Shown: positions 48,801 through 57,996 of the stretch, in pieces
Position numbering within the stretch: the stretch's first letter is position 1
Layout of the letters: each line of letters starts with the position of its first letter
NCBI RefSeq assembly: GCF_958979055.1
Contig: NC_084886.1
Location: forward strand, 39,700,154-39,764,153
Length of the DNA stretch: 64,000 nt
Direction: 5' to 3'
Source of the DNA: Alnus glutinosa
Lineage: Eukaryota > Streptophyta > Magnoliopsida > Fagales > Betulaceae
The notes under the pieces: generated by a model
Told to the model about the DNA's origin: nothing
Seen by the model: only the letters and a program-made list of their open reading frames with translations
Database searches by the model: none
Position numbers and translations under genes: made by a program

Positions 48801-51451
48801 AAAATAGCTTCACATGGCCAGAAGTGCTACCTCAACTTGACACATGGAAAAAATAAGAGGGAGGTGGGTGGGTCACCCCACCCATCCACATCCACTAGTG
48901 GCGTGCAGGCAAGGTGACCTGCCCGCACCCTCATTGGTGAAGGGGGTGTGGGTGGGTTGTGACCCATGCCCATGGGTTGCCCCACTGACAAACAGAGGGG
49001 GATAGGGTCACCTCACTGCCCCCTCAGTGGACGCATGGGTGGGTTGCCCCTTCCACGCATGCTGCCTGTGCATGCATGTGGCTGGGGGCCAGCTCCCTCC
49101 CCCTCTTTCTTTTTCCATTTTCTGAGGTGACACTTTTGTATACGTGGAACTATTTTATTTGGTATAATGTGGTCTTACACCTACGTGTCACAATTTCTGT
49201 TAAAAATCCTGTTGGCATGTGTACGAATGGAGCGATTTGATAATGAAGCATACCTTAAGGAGTTATTTGTTCAATTTTAAACCCTAGGGAGTGCTTTGAT
49301 AAAAGGTTAAACTCCATGAACCTCTACAGATCTCTTAATTCTAGTTTCTGTTACTGGCTGCCAACACAAATTTGAAGCAGGTTCTTTTTCTTTCTGCAAA
49401 AATTATAAATCTGAGCCCTCATTCTTCAGGACTCTCAAATGTCAAAGATGAACAATTTTGGTATATTTTATTTGAAATTTTTAGATAAAAAAGAAAAATA
49501 TATGCATTCTTTTATTTAATTGTTGGAGGTATGAAATTTTTCATTTACATATTTATCTTTAAAAGAATTAAAATTTTGCAAAATATACCACCTCACCATT
49601 ATCAATTTTTTATTTATTTTTTTTAATTTAAAGATATGGGAGATTATCCCTGGAATTTTGGCAGCACATAGAGTTTTGGAGTTTTCTTGCATATGGGATA
49701 ATGGAACTAAAACTGGAAAACTAACTCATGTGATCTATAGATATCAAGGATTTATTTATCAACTCTATATTTTAAATCTTCTTACAAACTGCACTTATGT
49801 CATTACTGGTTGAATAAGCTAGATGTTGGATTTTGTGAACTTTGTACAGGTTGCTAAGCAATTGGGTAACTCTGATCAATAAAATTGATTAACAAGTACT
49901 TTACTAATATTGATATTGCTACTGTTCATGAAATTACTAGAATATCATTGCTATAAGTTCCTTTTTTTCCCACTCATAATTTCTCAGATTTCCTGATTGA
50001 TTTCAGCATCTACACTTGTGCCTGTTTAACTATAAACTTTTGATATGATGCTTATTTGCATTTTGTATTGCTTTTGGAGTATCTCTGCCTTAAAGGTTCA
50101 CAAAAATTTGTTTCAGATTGGTTTACTTATTGAGGACAAAGAACTGGTTAATTCATTTATGGGAGGAAAACCATGGAAAGCTGGAAAATTTTCTCTCACT
50201 CTTCGTCTGACATTGTGGTCTGAACACCTTGGCCTTCGCTCAGGACAGGTTGGTGATTCTAGTTGCTTTCATTCCTTCCATTGTAACGCTGAATGAATAC
50301 ATTATCTTCTTTGAATAGCTTAGGTAATTTATCTGATATTGATTCTTCACATCTCTTTCCGCAGGTCGATCAAATAATTGACCCTGTTGTTGATTCAACT
50401 TATAAGGATATTTGGATGGCAACTGCAAAGGTGAGAAAAAGTTACTAGAAAAATTATGAAAAAGAAAAACTTCGCATGCAAATCTAAGACTATTCCTAGT
50501 GACCATCACATTATATTATTTAGCATTTGTAGTAGTAATAAGAATTTGAAAATTCCAGGCTCCTTGAAGAACCGGATAAGACAAATGTATTTTTAAAAAC
50601 TGATTTTCACAAATTTATTGCCTAGACATGAAACACTATACTCATATATGGCCAGTATGTGGGAAACAATGATTGTGTGCAAGATTTATTTCTTTGTTTA
50701 TTTTTTTGGTCAGAAGGCTTACAATTTTGCTTTAATAGCATTTTGTATACGCATTAAAAGGAATATACCAATTGAGGATGGTTAATGGTCTTTAATGGGC
50801 TTTTCGAGTGAGTTGAGGCTAAAGGTTGAAGAGTAAAAAAGGATTGAAGGGTAAAGTCCGGCTGAGGTAGAATATGTTCTTATGAATTCCATAACAATAG
50901 GGTTAAGAAAGGGTAAGAAAAGGAAACACTCTTCCTTGCCGATTATAATCTGCCAAATATACTTGCTGGCCTTAGTTTCTTGCATTTGTCTGATACTTCT
51001 GTTCTCGAAGTAATAACTATTTATTGGTATTTTTTTTGACAGACAAATACGGCCATTTACCAAGACGTCTTTTCTTGCATACCTAATGATCTGATACATA
51101 CGAGGTATAATGCAGTTCTTAATCTTCCTCTCGTCCCTTTCTTTTTCTCCCAGTGCTAACTGCTATTTTTTCATTTTTTCCCCAAATATGACGATATGCA
51201 GAGCTGCACTCAGACAAAGCACGGCCTTCTGGAAGGAGAAACTTGGCCATTCTACCATCGACTTAGGAATAGCCCCTGAGAAGTTAGAATCCTATCAAAA
51301 TGGAGATATCAAGAAAATCAATCCCACGGATAGATTAGAGGCAGCGAGGGGGCATCTTGTTTCTTTCCCTCTTGATTTCATGTGTAAAGAAGATTTGAGA
51401 CCTGTATTCAATGAGAGCGAGTATTATGCATCGGCTCAAGTATTTCATTAG
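23673..51451 (+). CDS. PLDZ1: Phospholipase D zeta (PX-PH-PLD), 20 exons
   Basis: It hydrolyses phosphatidylcholine to phosphatidic acid at membranes; plant zeta PLDs act in vesicle traffic, root hairs, auxin and phosphate response. Exons: 23,673-23,903; 24,372-24,473; 24,592-24,707; 24,811-24,952; 38,591-38,764; 40,613-40,786; 43,178-43,420; 43,517-43,633; 43,740-43,879; 43,996-44,145; 44,593-44,749; 44,833-45,366; 46,114-46,224; 47,594-47,740; 47,822-48,019; 48,165-48,266; 50,117-50,248; 50,365-50,430; 51,043-51,104; 51,202-51,451. All phases agree, giving 1,115 residues. PX spans about 45-190 and PH 198-345; there is no C2 domain. HKD1 is HHEKLVIVD (H483, K485, D490) and HKD2 is HSKIMIADD (H916, K918, D923). 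The C-terminus ends '[11 protein letters not shown]'. Intron 4 is 13.6 kb and filled with nested elements. Zeta1 rather than zeta2 is chosen from the eL19 neighbour. Confidence 0.96.
25381..25538. repeat. Two 56-bp direct repeats next to the LINE insertion site
   Basis: 25,381-25,436 and 25,483-25,538 both contain CTCCTTGGCA, then CTTGACCTATCTTA and GGTGATAAT. The LINE poly-T tail starts directly after the second copy. Confidence 0.8.
25629..30952 (-). pseudogene. LINE ORF2: endonuclease, reverse transcriptase, zf-RVT (interrupted)
   Basis: The N-terminal part (30,952-30,033) is an APE-type endonuclease: '[15 protein letters not shown]', 'CLQETKLE', '[12 protein letters not shown]', 'SRIDRFLVS' and '[12 protein letters not shown]'. 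After the inserted LINE it continues (28,359-25,629) with reverse transcriptase: '[15 protein letters not shown]', '[20 protein letters not shown]', '[20 protein letters not shown]' and the catalytic '[12 protein letters not shown]', then '[19 protein letters not shown]' and a C-terminal zinc-binding module ([18 protein letters not shown]). This protein nicks DNA and primes reverse transcription on the target. The frame is broken only by the insertion with its 20-bp duplication. ORF2 starts in an ATGA overlap with the ORF1 stop. Confidence 0.93.
28380..30032 (+). mobile_element. 5'-truncated LINE inserted in the first LINE
   Basis: It is flanked by a perfect 20-bp duplication, ATGTGCATTTTTTTGCGAAA, at 28,360-28,379 and 30,033-30,052. 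The coding part (open from about 28,430 to 29,954) starts in late reverse transcriptase ('[20 protein letters not shown]') and runs through the zf-RVT module ([18 protein letters not shown]). The 3' tail ends in CTTACTTATCAAAAAAAA at 30,032, and it lies in the opposite orientation to its host LINE. Its 5' junction begins with about eight AAAAT units (28,382-28,420) that are not part of the target. It is a dead-on-arrival copy of a related subfamily. Confidence 0.93.
31739..32078 (-). repeat. 3' LTR of the Copia element
   Basis: 340 bp, apparently identical to 36,466-36,805. The pol frame ends inside it at 31,943. Confidence 0.95.
31943..35419 (-). CDS. Copia pol: protease, integrase, reverse transcriptase, RNase H
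   Basis: The frame is open for about 1,158 codons and in the same frame as gag. In order: aspartic protease ([12 protein letters not shown], near residue 20), GAG-pre-integrase HHCC finger (WHQRLGHPS...CECCQLGK, about 160-210), integrase core ([25 protein letters not shown]), a long Pro/Ser linker (about 460-590), reverse transcriptase ([20 protein letters not shown], catalytic YVDD near residue 796) and RNase H ([30 protein letters not shown]). No internal stop or frameshift is seen. The natural start is probably in gag; the ATG at 35,419 is only the first after the stop. It ends within the 3' LTR. Confidence 0.93.
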   Translation of the reverse strand: MQLAAMTAQTNEEFTNQEWLADSGANTHITADSSLLTESQPFDGSETVGVGNGTGLLIHNTGSSIVQSPNSASSKLLLSQILHCPAASANLLSINKFCKDNKCWFALTDIDFTVKDNLTGKILLHGPSENGLYPIRLHPHSLNKASGFTALLGVKTTDMVWHQRLGHPSLSILQHLFRHQHLPLLGSVNQSTVCECCQLGKSKQLPFSESIRSSSSPLEVIHSDVWTSPVPSLSGCKFYVLFIDEYSRFTWLYPIMNKSEVFQCFIKFKLLVENLFSTTIKYFQTDNGGEYTSTTFKQFLDQNGIFHRLTCPHTSQQNGIAERKHRNIVETGLTLLAQSGLPSKYWVDSFLTSIFLINRLPSPVTNNTSPFFKLFNKEPDYTLLRAFGCLCYPLLRPYAAHKLSFRSKPCIFIGYGANQRGYRCLDPHSHKIYLSRNVVFDETKFPAKTPSLSHGSCKITTAPNTPVFFQPAALFPLPSSPIPSSLSTALPSPTSSPPDPTNYTSTPPSPSASPSPASPTSLPLPSSPTPAPLPSSPTPTPAPLPSPIFPPPLPTHLVAPSNRPITRSQTGSSKPRTYPNFTTFHAIKHPLLTYTSVVLPPEPSTYRQAASQPEWVAAMTAEFQALLSNNTWSLCPRPSHQHVVRNKWVYKLKQKQDGSIDRYKARLVAKGFDQLSGIDYHDTFSPVIKPPTIRLLIALAVQFDWNITQLDVSNAFLHGYLDEDVFMEQPQGFLNPQFPTYVCKLHKALYGLKQAPRAWFTWLSTSLLEIGFSTSHVDHSLFTFHTNGSHIFLLVYVDDIIITGNNNASMQSVIGKLQLDFAMKDLGSLSYFLGIQTTRDSTGIHLRQSKYIQDLLHRAGMIDSKPYRSPCLSGSKMSKNDGEPLPNPSDYRQLVGALQYATLTRPDIAYLVNQLCQHIQAPTSVHWTAAKRVLRYLKGTLDFGLHYTKGSFTLHGFCDSDWAGNPDDRRSTTGYGIFFGSNLISWSAKKQTVVSRSSTEAEYRAMAITTADLYWLRMLFKELQLPLPSPPTIWCDNSGALAIASNPVSHARTKHIEVDVHFIRDKVLNKDIQLRYLSTIDQLADIFTKGLPADRFCFLRDKLPVVPPLSLRGGVKDIMVNTQTLAAATQILDQSAVNQGNPLQQSHTRILSPYKTYS
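35435..36430 (-). CDS. Copia gag (capsid/nucleocapsid)
   Basis: Start ATG at 36,430 ('[17 protein letters not shown]') is preferred. The frame also extends to an ATG at 36,466 that overlaps the LTR and primer-binding site and is less likely to be used. The protein has the Copia gag core '[20 protein letters not shown]' and '[20 protein letters not shown]'-type helices ([16 protein letters not shown]), a proline/asparagine-rich linker and a zinc knuckle ([14 protein letters not shown]). It packages element RNA in cytoplasmic particles. It ends at TAA (35,435-35,437) directly after 'MDYAY', where Copia elements usually read through into protease. Confidence 0.9.
   Translation of the reverse strand: MATPTAAAPTTSDLMPNVTQLGSIKLEGPNYLGWVAQFQPILCGYELQGLLDGSDPCPPKLITNTDGNGEIPNPAYVSWLRRDQQLLNLIICSLAPPLVPSMYGLKTSQLAWSSLATRFAAQSKSRISHLKRQLQHLQQGNKTCTEYLSQAKTWSDELSAVGKPVEDDDLISYVINGINPIYNSFVTAFTLRDRETTFHDFQSELLSHEILLQNQQQTLNPEAGSFAFHVNRFRPPQQPNNFHSPPPNFRPSPNNFRKPKPFPRPPGQFRQSTPPNHYSPRHPTPPSPNTSFGNHPTNGATQPPRQYSPCQICGKTSHRALDCYHRMDYAY
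36466..36805 (-). repeat. 5' LTR of the Copia element
   Basis: 340 bp. It is followed on the minus strand by TGGTATCAGAGC, the primer-binding site. The first possible ATG uses the last base of the LTR plus the first two bases of the primer-binding site. Confidence 0.95.
38011..38590 (+). other. Remaining 3' part of PLD intron 4
   Basis: AT-rich intron sequence leads to the acceptor CACTGTAG|GTTTGC. Nothing else is recognised, apart from a possible 5' leader of the LINE near 38,010-38,090. Confidence 0.5.
39938..40198. repeat. Tandem duplication of about 130 bp in PLD intron 5
   Basis: 39,938-40,067 and 40,068-40,198 both run from GAGGAGCATCTTTTCTAT to GGCTGCTGTATCAC and differ at only a few bases. 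It is a recent local duplication with no coding content. Confidence 0.92.
41950..42905. repeat. Duplicated dispersed repeat and LINE tail in PLD intron 6
   Basis: A segment at about 41,950-42,170 (TGTGACGACCCTGGGAAAGT...TATCACTCCAAAAGGAC) has a second, diverged copy at about 42,388-42,480 plus 42,846-42,905, split by a poly-A retroposon. Between them, 42,205-42,311 is the 3' tail of a plus-strand LINE (TTGTATACTTCTTGTGTACTAGG..., ending in an AATAATAAT run), closely like the tail at 29,950-30,032. Confidence 0.65.
42483..42822 (+). mobile_element. Poly-A retroposon (SINE-like or truncated LINE) in PLD intron 6
   Basis: About 305 bp of unrecognised sequence (from GCCAAGCCTTGTAACGC) ends in 36 A residues and is bracketed by ACTTATAA at 42,475-42,482 and 42,823-42,830. 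A second A run follows the right copy. No RNA polymerase III boxes were confirmed, so SINE status is open. Confidence 0.45.
48628..49329. mobile_element. Non-autonomous long-TIR element (MULE-like) in PLD intron 16
   Basis: The ends CTGTAGAGG and CCTCTACAG open inverted repeats of roughly 210 bp; both contain GTTTAACCTTTTATCAAA and CTCCTTAAGGTATG. The centre (48,860-49,120) is strikingly GC-rich, with repeated GGGTGGG and CCCACCC words, unlike the AT-rich intron around it. No transposase is encoded, and no 9-bp target duplication is clear. The long TIR supports a MULE-type assignment, but this is inference. Confidence 0.7.
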
Positions 51452-51557
51452 GTATAACTTGCACAGTAGCGACGGTCACACTGATTTCTTCACGGGGGAT
51501 TGTATATCTATTTACTTAATATATATATATATATATTTTTTGAACCTTATACAACAA

Positions 51558-51589
<32 letters not shown>

Positions 51590-53020
51590 AGGGGGGGCTA
51601 TATATGGTAGCCTCTTACAGAATGTATTTATGGCTAATCATTGTTGAATAGAATTTATATATAGCAATGTTTTCCTTTCTTATCCTTTAGCATTCATGGA
51701 TCTCCTTTCTCGTATCTTGAAGTTCTGTTTCTTTGTATTCCTATATCTTTCTGTTATATTTCAACCACATAAATTGCCAACAATCTTATGGGTAAAAAAT
51801 TTGTTACTGTCTGGTGTCACCGAAATTTGGTCCCAAGTTGAAAATTGTCCCGACAGCCACCCTCAAGTTTTATGCTTCTAATTAGGTTGTTACAGTATTT
51901 AAGGTAGAGTGAATAGTGTCGCTTTTCAATGAAGCCGCTGGGATAGTCGAGCAAACCAGGCAACGGCGCAAAAGGTATGCGTTTCCAACTCAACTTGGTT
52001 TATCGTTTGAGCTGTTTCTATTTGCCAATTGCCATGGCTTTACCATATGCTGGCTTTGACTTAAAACCGAGTACTAGTACTGGTTGAAGAAAAAGCACCA
52101 CCATAGAATTTGGAACTTGTATGATTATGTTAGCTTTTTTTTTTAGGTCCCTGCCCCACCGTTATCACACGCCTTTGAACAGAGTAATGAGTATCAGTAA
52201 CGATGACTTGGAATCCACTACTTTTGCAACTTGCAACCCTAATGGGCTGATGCGTCTAAACAACAGAATTCTTTTCTGTATTTTACATTTCTTAATCCAT
52301 AATCTTGCTATTGTCTTTACTTTCTTTTGATTTCCCGCAACCACAGAATCTAGCACGCATATCCTGTGCCTTTAATATTTTAACCTCAGGTCAGGTCCAT
52401 TTTATAATGGTCAAAATCATCTTTTTTTGAGCTTTCATATCCATGGTCCACCAAAACAAGTGGCTTATTTAATAGCCCCGAATTTAGATCCTTCTTGTGC
52501 ACTCAACCTCATTCTGCAAACAAGGATCATTTTATCCCTTTAAGAAAATAAAAAATAAAAATTTTCCTAACCAAAAATAAAGTTTTTCTTCAAATTAGAT
52601 TGTGTAATTTTTTTTTTCAACCCAATTAATTTATTAAATTAACATGTATTTAAAACACATATGATTTTTACATGTATTTTTAATAGAGCATGTGATTTTC
52701 ACAAGAACTAGAAAATTTCTTCAGCCCAGTTTGAGGAAAAAAAAAAAAACTGTTGAATTTTAGGTAACTATTCGTGTTGATATTCATTTTCAGACAATTT
52801 ATTTCATCAATGAAAGTATCTTTTAACTAACAGAGGTGATTTTTTTTTTTTTTTAGCCAATGGTAGTTTATGGCGATTGAGTGTGACATTTGTAGTTTGT
52901 GAGAGAACCTGTAAATGAGTGGAAGTTGAGGATGGAAAAAGTAATTAACCCTATGAGTAGTGCTACAAAGAGGACAAGAGTCTTTCTTGTGTTTTCCCAA
53001 ATTATGTCATATGACTTTTA
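51452..53020 (+). other. PLD 3' UTR and intergenic space
   Basis: The 3' region carries an AT run (51,518-51,537) and a GA run (51,566-51,590). The rest is AT-rich without a recognised gene. Confidence 0.4.
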
Positions 53021-53473
53021 TTTATTTTTTTAAGGAAAAGTTAAACTTTCATTAAAACATGAAGAGGGGTACATAAACCACCATAAAGGTGTACAAATTT
53101 CACCACCATAAAGGTGTGCACCCAACCTGATTCAAATAAAACTTAGGCAAATACAGACAGATTGCTACACATAAAACCTAGCCAACTAGAATGATGCATC
53201 TGTGCTAACATATATAACTTTACTTGATCTAGGAGTTGGTCACACAGTCTAAGCTAAAAGCATTGACTAGGTTAATAACTACAAAACAACCTGTCATCTG
53301 AAAGACAAACAAAACAAAACAAGAAAACCCACACAGAAACTGCCCTCTGGAAAAACCGCCGCCCCAGAACAGCCCCACAACAGACTTTCACCAACACCCT
53401 CCGATTGCCACCAGTCACAGCCGAAAAAGAACAGAGCGTGATCATCCACGCGCAGTCCATGAAAACCAACTTA
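53021..53473 (-). mobile_element. Short retroposon, probably a LINE 3' fragment
   Basis: GACTTTTA occurs at 53,013-53,020 and 53,474-53,481. Inside, a T-rich left end (TTTATTTTTTTAAGG, a poly-A tail on the minus strand) is followed by 'TTAAACTTTCATTAAAACATG', the style of plant LINE tails. The remaining 400 bp match no domain by eye. Orientation follows the tail. Confidence 0.55.
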
Positions 53474-54054
53474 GACTTTTAAAAGCAACATAGAGTCCTC
53501 TTTGTAATATTATTACTCTAATCCTATTATTAATTAACTATATATTAAGAAGACATACTTATTTAATCACAAACTATTTCGTCCATGAGAATATCTTACT
53601 TAATTGCGAGTGCTATATTTATTTTCTATTTGTAATAAGACCGACCTTTTAAACAACACTTGGATTACCTCATGATAATCCGTCCCTATTGATGCTTCCA
53701 AATGCATGTCGATCTATTTGTTTGGTCCCTAAGGAAAATCATCTGTCAGAATGTCCGAAATACCCCCCACTCGTGACTACATGGGTAGCCAAACCAAAGG
53801 CATCACAGTAATTTCACGCCAACTTACGTACGTAAAAGTAGCTAGGCCTTGCAAGTTGAAGAAAACAAAGAATGCAGCGTAAGCCATCTTAAGCCCCTCT
53901 CAATCGATCTCAAAGGCCGGTCGGAGGACTTTTCCGGCACAAGTTTCAGATTTCAGGCATGTAACTGATCGTTTTCCTGTACAAATTAAAGCCGGTGAAG
54001 AAACAAGTTTTTTGTCTCTTATTCTCTAGTCGGGTTTTCAAAGAAATTAATACT

Positions 54055-54057
<3 letters not shown>

Positions 54058-54104
<47 letters not shown>

Positions 54105-54558
54105 ATCTGTTTTCACTTTTGGGTGAATCTAGAGCGCGCTGTTTTCAGTTTCGGGTGAATCTAGAGTAATTAGCTGAGTTGTGTTTGTTGTTTATCGAAT
54201 ACAAAAGCAATGCGAAAATTGCCTAAGCTTGTTTTGTTTTCTTTGCTTTAATAGTTTTCTCGGCAAGCAAAGAGTGGGAGTTCTAAAGCCTTGGAGAGTC
54301 TTGTTTGGTTGCTGAGAAATTTTGGAAATATTAAAAAAGATTCTATTGAAATAGGTTTTAGATAATTCTAATATGTTTTATTTCGTTGCTTAGAAAATGT
54401 TGAAGAACATATGAAATATATTGAACTTTTTTACTTTTGATTTTTTTTTTCTTCTAATTTTTAAACTTTAATACGGAGATGGGATAGTCACATCTATACA
54501 ATACATTAGCTCCCATATACACATTAAGCTTGAATACTCCCTCTATACATAAACATGA

Positions 54559-54611
<53 letters not shown>
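54058..54611. repeat. Microsatellites in the PP2C 5' region
   Basis: A (TC)n run lies at 54,058-54,105 and an (AT)n run of about 50 bp at 54,560-54,611, both upstream of the PP2C start, probably in a 5'-UTR intron. Confidence 0.9.
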
Positions 54612-54613
<2 letters not shown>

Positions 54614-54799
54614 GCGTGTATTATATGAAATATAAAATCTCTCATTTTGTTTTAGGTCTAGTGGCCAAAATTTACATATATCTGCTTGATAAAGATAATA
54701 AAAGTTTTAATATCCGTTATTATTAACAAAGTTCTTGTAAAACAGCCAGTGTCAGTACTGTGATTGTGGGTACGTATGATTGGACTGTAGATCGAGGCG

Positions 54800-56567
54800 A
54801 TGGGGCTTTTCCCATCCCTTCTTTATGCGTTGACAAAAACTGAATCATTCAGGAAATGGAGGAACCGTAAGATTGATGTTGGAAAGGAAACTGCAAAAGC
54901 ATTGGCAAAGGAAGCGAGGAAGAATGAGTTGATATTAAGTTCTTCAGGGACTCTGAAGTCCAAAAAATCTGACAACTTTGCTTCAGTCTGCTCTAAAGGA
55001 GGGAAGAAGGGGATTAATCAGGATTGCTTAATTGTTTGGGAGGTATCTCACTACATATTTAATGTGATTAATTTCTTTAATTTGTTCCTTGATTAATTTG
55101 TCAGCATGCATATATGGTTTGGTTGTTAGGAGTTTGGATGCCAAGAAGACATGATGTTTTGTGGCATTTTCGATGGGCATGGCCCATGGGGGCACCTTGT
55201 AGCCGAAAGGGTGAGGAAATCAGTGCCTGCTTCTTTGCTGTGCAATTGGCAAGAAACTCTAGCTTCAACCTCGCTTGACCTGGATTTTGAAATGGAAGCG
55301 GATAGAAATCTTCGTGGGTTTGATATATGGAAGCAATCCTACTTAAAAACTTATGCTTATGTTGACCACGAGCTTAAGCATCATCCCGGAATTGATTCTT
55401 TTTGTAGTGGATCTACAGCTCTCTCAATTGTTAAACAGGTGATGATTCGAAATTTATTTGCCACATGATATATAATTTCTCTTGGTTAATTGTCTTCATT
55501 CTTGATTGGGAAATTTTGTTCAAATTCTATGAATTTTCACCTGATATATTCCAATTTACTCCTTATGTTTTTAAATTCAACAATTCAGTCCTTAGTTTTT
55601 CCTTAATCATGTTAATGTCACGTAAGCAGTTTGTCACATTATTATTATTATTTAAAAAAAAAAAAAAAAACCTAAAATTCTCTTGGGTTGTTGTTGGACC
55701 ACCCCATGTTGAGGAAGGGGTGTTCGAGCCACCTTTAATCTCTCGAAGATTGCTTAGCCACTCCAAGAGGGACTTTAGGGGTTGTTCGAGCCACCCTTCG
55801 CCTCGGGATGGTCCCAACCATCCCCTAAGGGAATTGTCCGGCCACTCGAAGCGTTTCGGGCTACCCTTTTGGCCTGCACTATTTACGTTTTTTTTTTTAT
55901 TGTATTCAGGGTGAACACCTTGTCATGGCAAATGTTGGCGATTCTCGGGCTGTACTGGCGACGACATCTGATGATGGCCATTTGGTACCGCTTCAGCTTA
56001 GCGTCGACTTTAAGCCCAATTTACCTCGTTAGCTCTCTCTCTCTCTCTCTCTCTCTCGGTGTGCACATATGTATGTGCATATGAATTTACAGACGTCCCA
56101 TGTATTTTATTTTTATTTTGGTGGCAGAGGAGGCAGAACGAATAGCAGAGTCCAAAGGGCGAGTGTTCAGTTTAGACGACGAACCAGGGGTGTACAGGAT
56201 GTGGAGGCCTAATGGGGAGACATCAGGACTAGCGCTGTCAAGAGCCTTAGGCGACCACTACCTAAAGGACTTCGGTCTTATCTCTGTGCCGGATGTGACA
56301 CAAAGGAACATAACCAGCAGAGACAAATTTGTGATTTTGGCGACAGATGGGGTGTGGGACGTTATTTCCAACCAAGAAGCTGTGCAGATTGTTTCTTCAA
56401 CGGCCGACAGGGAAAAATCAGCCAAAAGGCTGGTGGAGTGTGCTGTTGGAGCATGGAAACACAAGAAGCGAGGCATTGCAATGGACGACATCTCAGCTGT
56501 TTGCCTCTTCTTTCACACTTCAAACCTCACAATGCAAGCCTCCAAACCGGTTGGCATAAGAAATTAA
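54800..56567 (+). CDS. Protein phosphatase 2C, clade E (EGR-type)
   Basis: This is a Mg/Mn-dependent Ser/Thr phosphatase; clade E growth-regulating (EGR) members restrain growth under drought at the plasma membrane. Exons 54,800-55,042, 55,130-55,438, 55,910-56,027 and 56,128-56,567 join in frame to 369 residues. Motifs are 'GINQDC', 'FCGIFDGHGPWGHLVAE', 'SGSTALSIVKQ', 'MANVGDSRAVLAT', 'LSRALGDHYLKDFG' and 'LATDGVWDVISNQEAV', so the metal-binding aspartates are present. The N-terminus MGLFPS fits a myristoylation signal (Gly2, Ser6), in line with membrane placement. A likely 5'-UTR intron ends at TGTAG just before the start. It follows PLD-zeta as At3g16800 follows At3g16785 and At3g05640 follows At3g05630 in Arabidopsis (from memory). 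Confidence 0.94.
55640..55900. repeat. Repeat-like GC-rich segment in PP2C intron 2
   Basis: After an A run (55,653-55,670), the intron holds CGAGCCACC-type words near 55,725 and 55,790 and related GGCCACTC words, unlike the AT-rich sequence around it. It is probably the inside of a small transposon; ends were not found. Confidence 0.35.
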
Positions 56568-57613
56568 AGCTGCCTAATTGCATGCTTATAGCCTTCCTTT
56601 TGTCATTGAGGTTGTTGTATATATATACATGTAAACCTTGATTGGGATTAAGTACTGTACTTTTGTGACTGTTTGTTGTATATACATTTATAATGTTTTG
56701 GTGGCCGGATTTAAAATTCTCTACGTGGTTGAGATGGAGATTTCAAGTGCTTAGGAAGACGAAAAGGCCAAAGTTTGAGGGAAGATAGAAGAGATTGAGA
56801 TGGATTAATCTAAAGAGTGCAAGTAAATCAAGCTTTGATGCTAGAGGGGAGATAGTACTATTCAAATTCAGACCATCCACTCTATACAAAGATAAAACAA
56901 ACTAACAAAATCACAAGAATCAGTTCTAGTTGTTTGATATGTTCCACATTAGTGAGGAATATACATTGATCCGCCTGATTTAATCTCTCTGGGCTTGGGC
57001 CAGGCAGCCCAAGCCTAGTTCGATCAAGCAGTGTTATTTCAGCGACGGTAAAAAGTTATATTAAACTACAAAGCATCCAATCACTCCAGTTACTTAAACT
57101 AGTTCAAAACTCAATGTGTTAGCACCTTTATTGAAGAATCCACGTTGAAGATGGTATGGGAGCACCATTCTCATTCCATTACAAGAGTCGTTGGCATTTA
57201 ATGTCACATGATCCATAGCAGATGGAGAGTTATCAGGAAAATCCCTTACCAGAGCCGATGACCTTAATTCATGGACGAACCACACGGAACCTAATCTAAA
57301 GGCAAAGTGTGGATGGGTCGTGTAAGGATACCATAGCATTCAACTTGAAGAAAAAATGATCGAAATATAAGATAAGCCATTTATTCAAACACACGCTGAT
57401 TCAAGAATTTACTCTCTTGGAAAAGAAAAGAGCTTTTACCGATCTCTCAATTGACCTAGGCATCGAAAATATTTCTGCTGACTCACATAAACATGCCTTT
57501 AAACCATTCATTTCAATAATTTCATATCCTCCTTAATATAGAACTGGTCGTGCATATTTTAGCACAACAAGCTACAAAATGTTAGATTCTCTTCTCACTC
57601 GTGTGTGGACAAG
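56568..57613. other. PP2C 3' region and intergenic space
   Basis: No gene is recognised. An 81-codon minus-strand frame (57,094-57,339) has mixed composition but no known motif. Confidence 0.4.

Positions 57614-57666
<53 letters not shown>
57614..57666. repeat. Poly-A tract, 53 bp
   Basis: An uninterrupted A run lies 330 bp upstream of the next gene's start codon. It may be a retroposon tail; no clear flanking duplication was found. Confidence 0.95.
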
Positions 57667-57668
<2 letters not shown>

Positions 57669-57996
57669 TTTTTTAGCCCTTAAAAATAGCCTTTTCATCG
57701 GACTCGCTTATGCTATAGTATTTTTGCATTTTGACCAAAACACCCCCAATAATTATTCAAAATGCCTATTACACCACTCAAAAATGATCTATGCAAATCT
57801 TCGCTCTGAGGCTGTACAGCTCCGCTTCTCAAATCTCATGTCCGCTTCTCTTTCTCTGTCATTCCCTCCCATTCCTCCCCCTCTCGCGCCTCGCGAGTGG
57901 CTCCGCCGCCCAACCCTCTCTCGCCTACCCTCAACGCACTACGCTCCACTCCAAACCGATCGCCGGCGAAATATCCGGCGACGATCTCCGATCACC

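Noticed and set aside
57094..57339. 81-codon minus-strand frame with ordinary amino acid composition
   Set aside because: No motif, splice context or neighbour supports it; it could be a decayed fragment but cannot be assigned.
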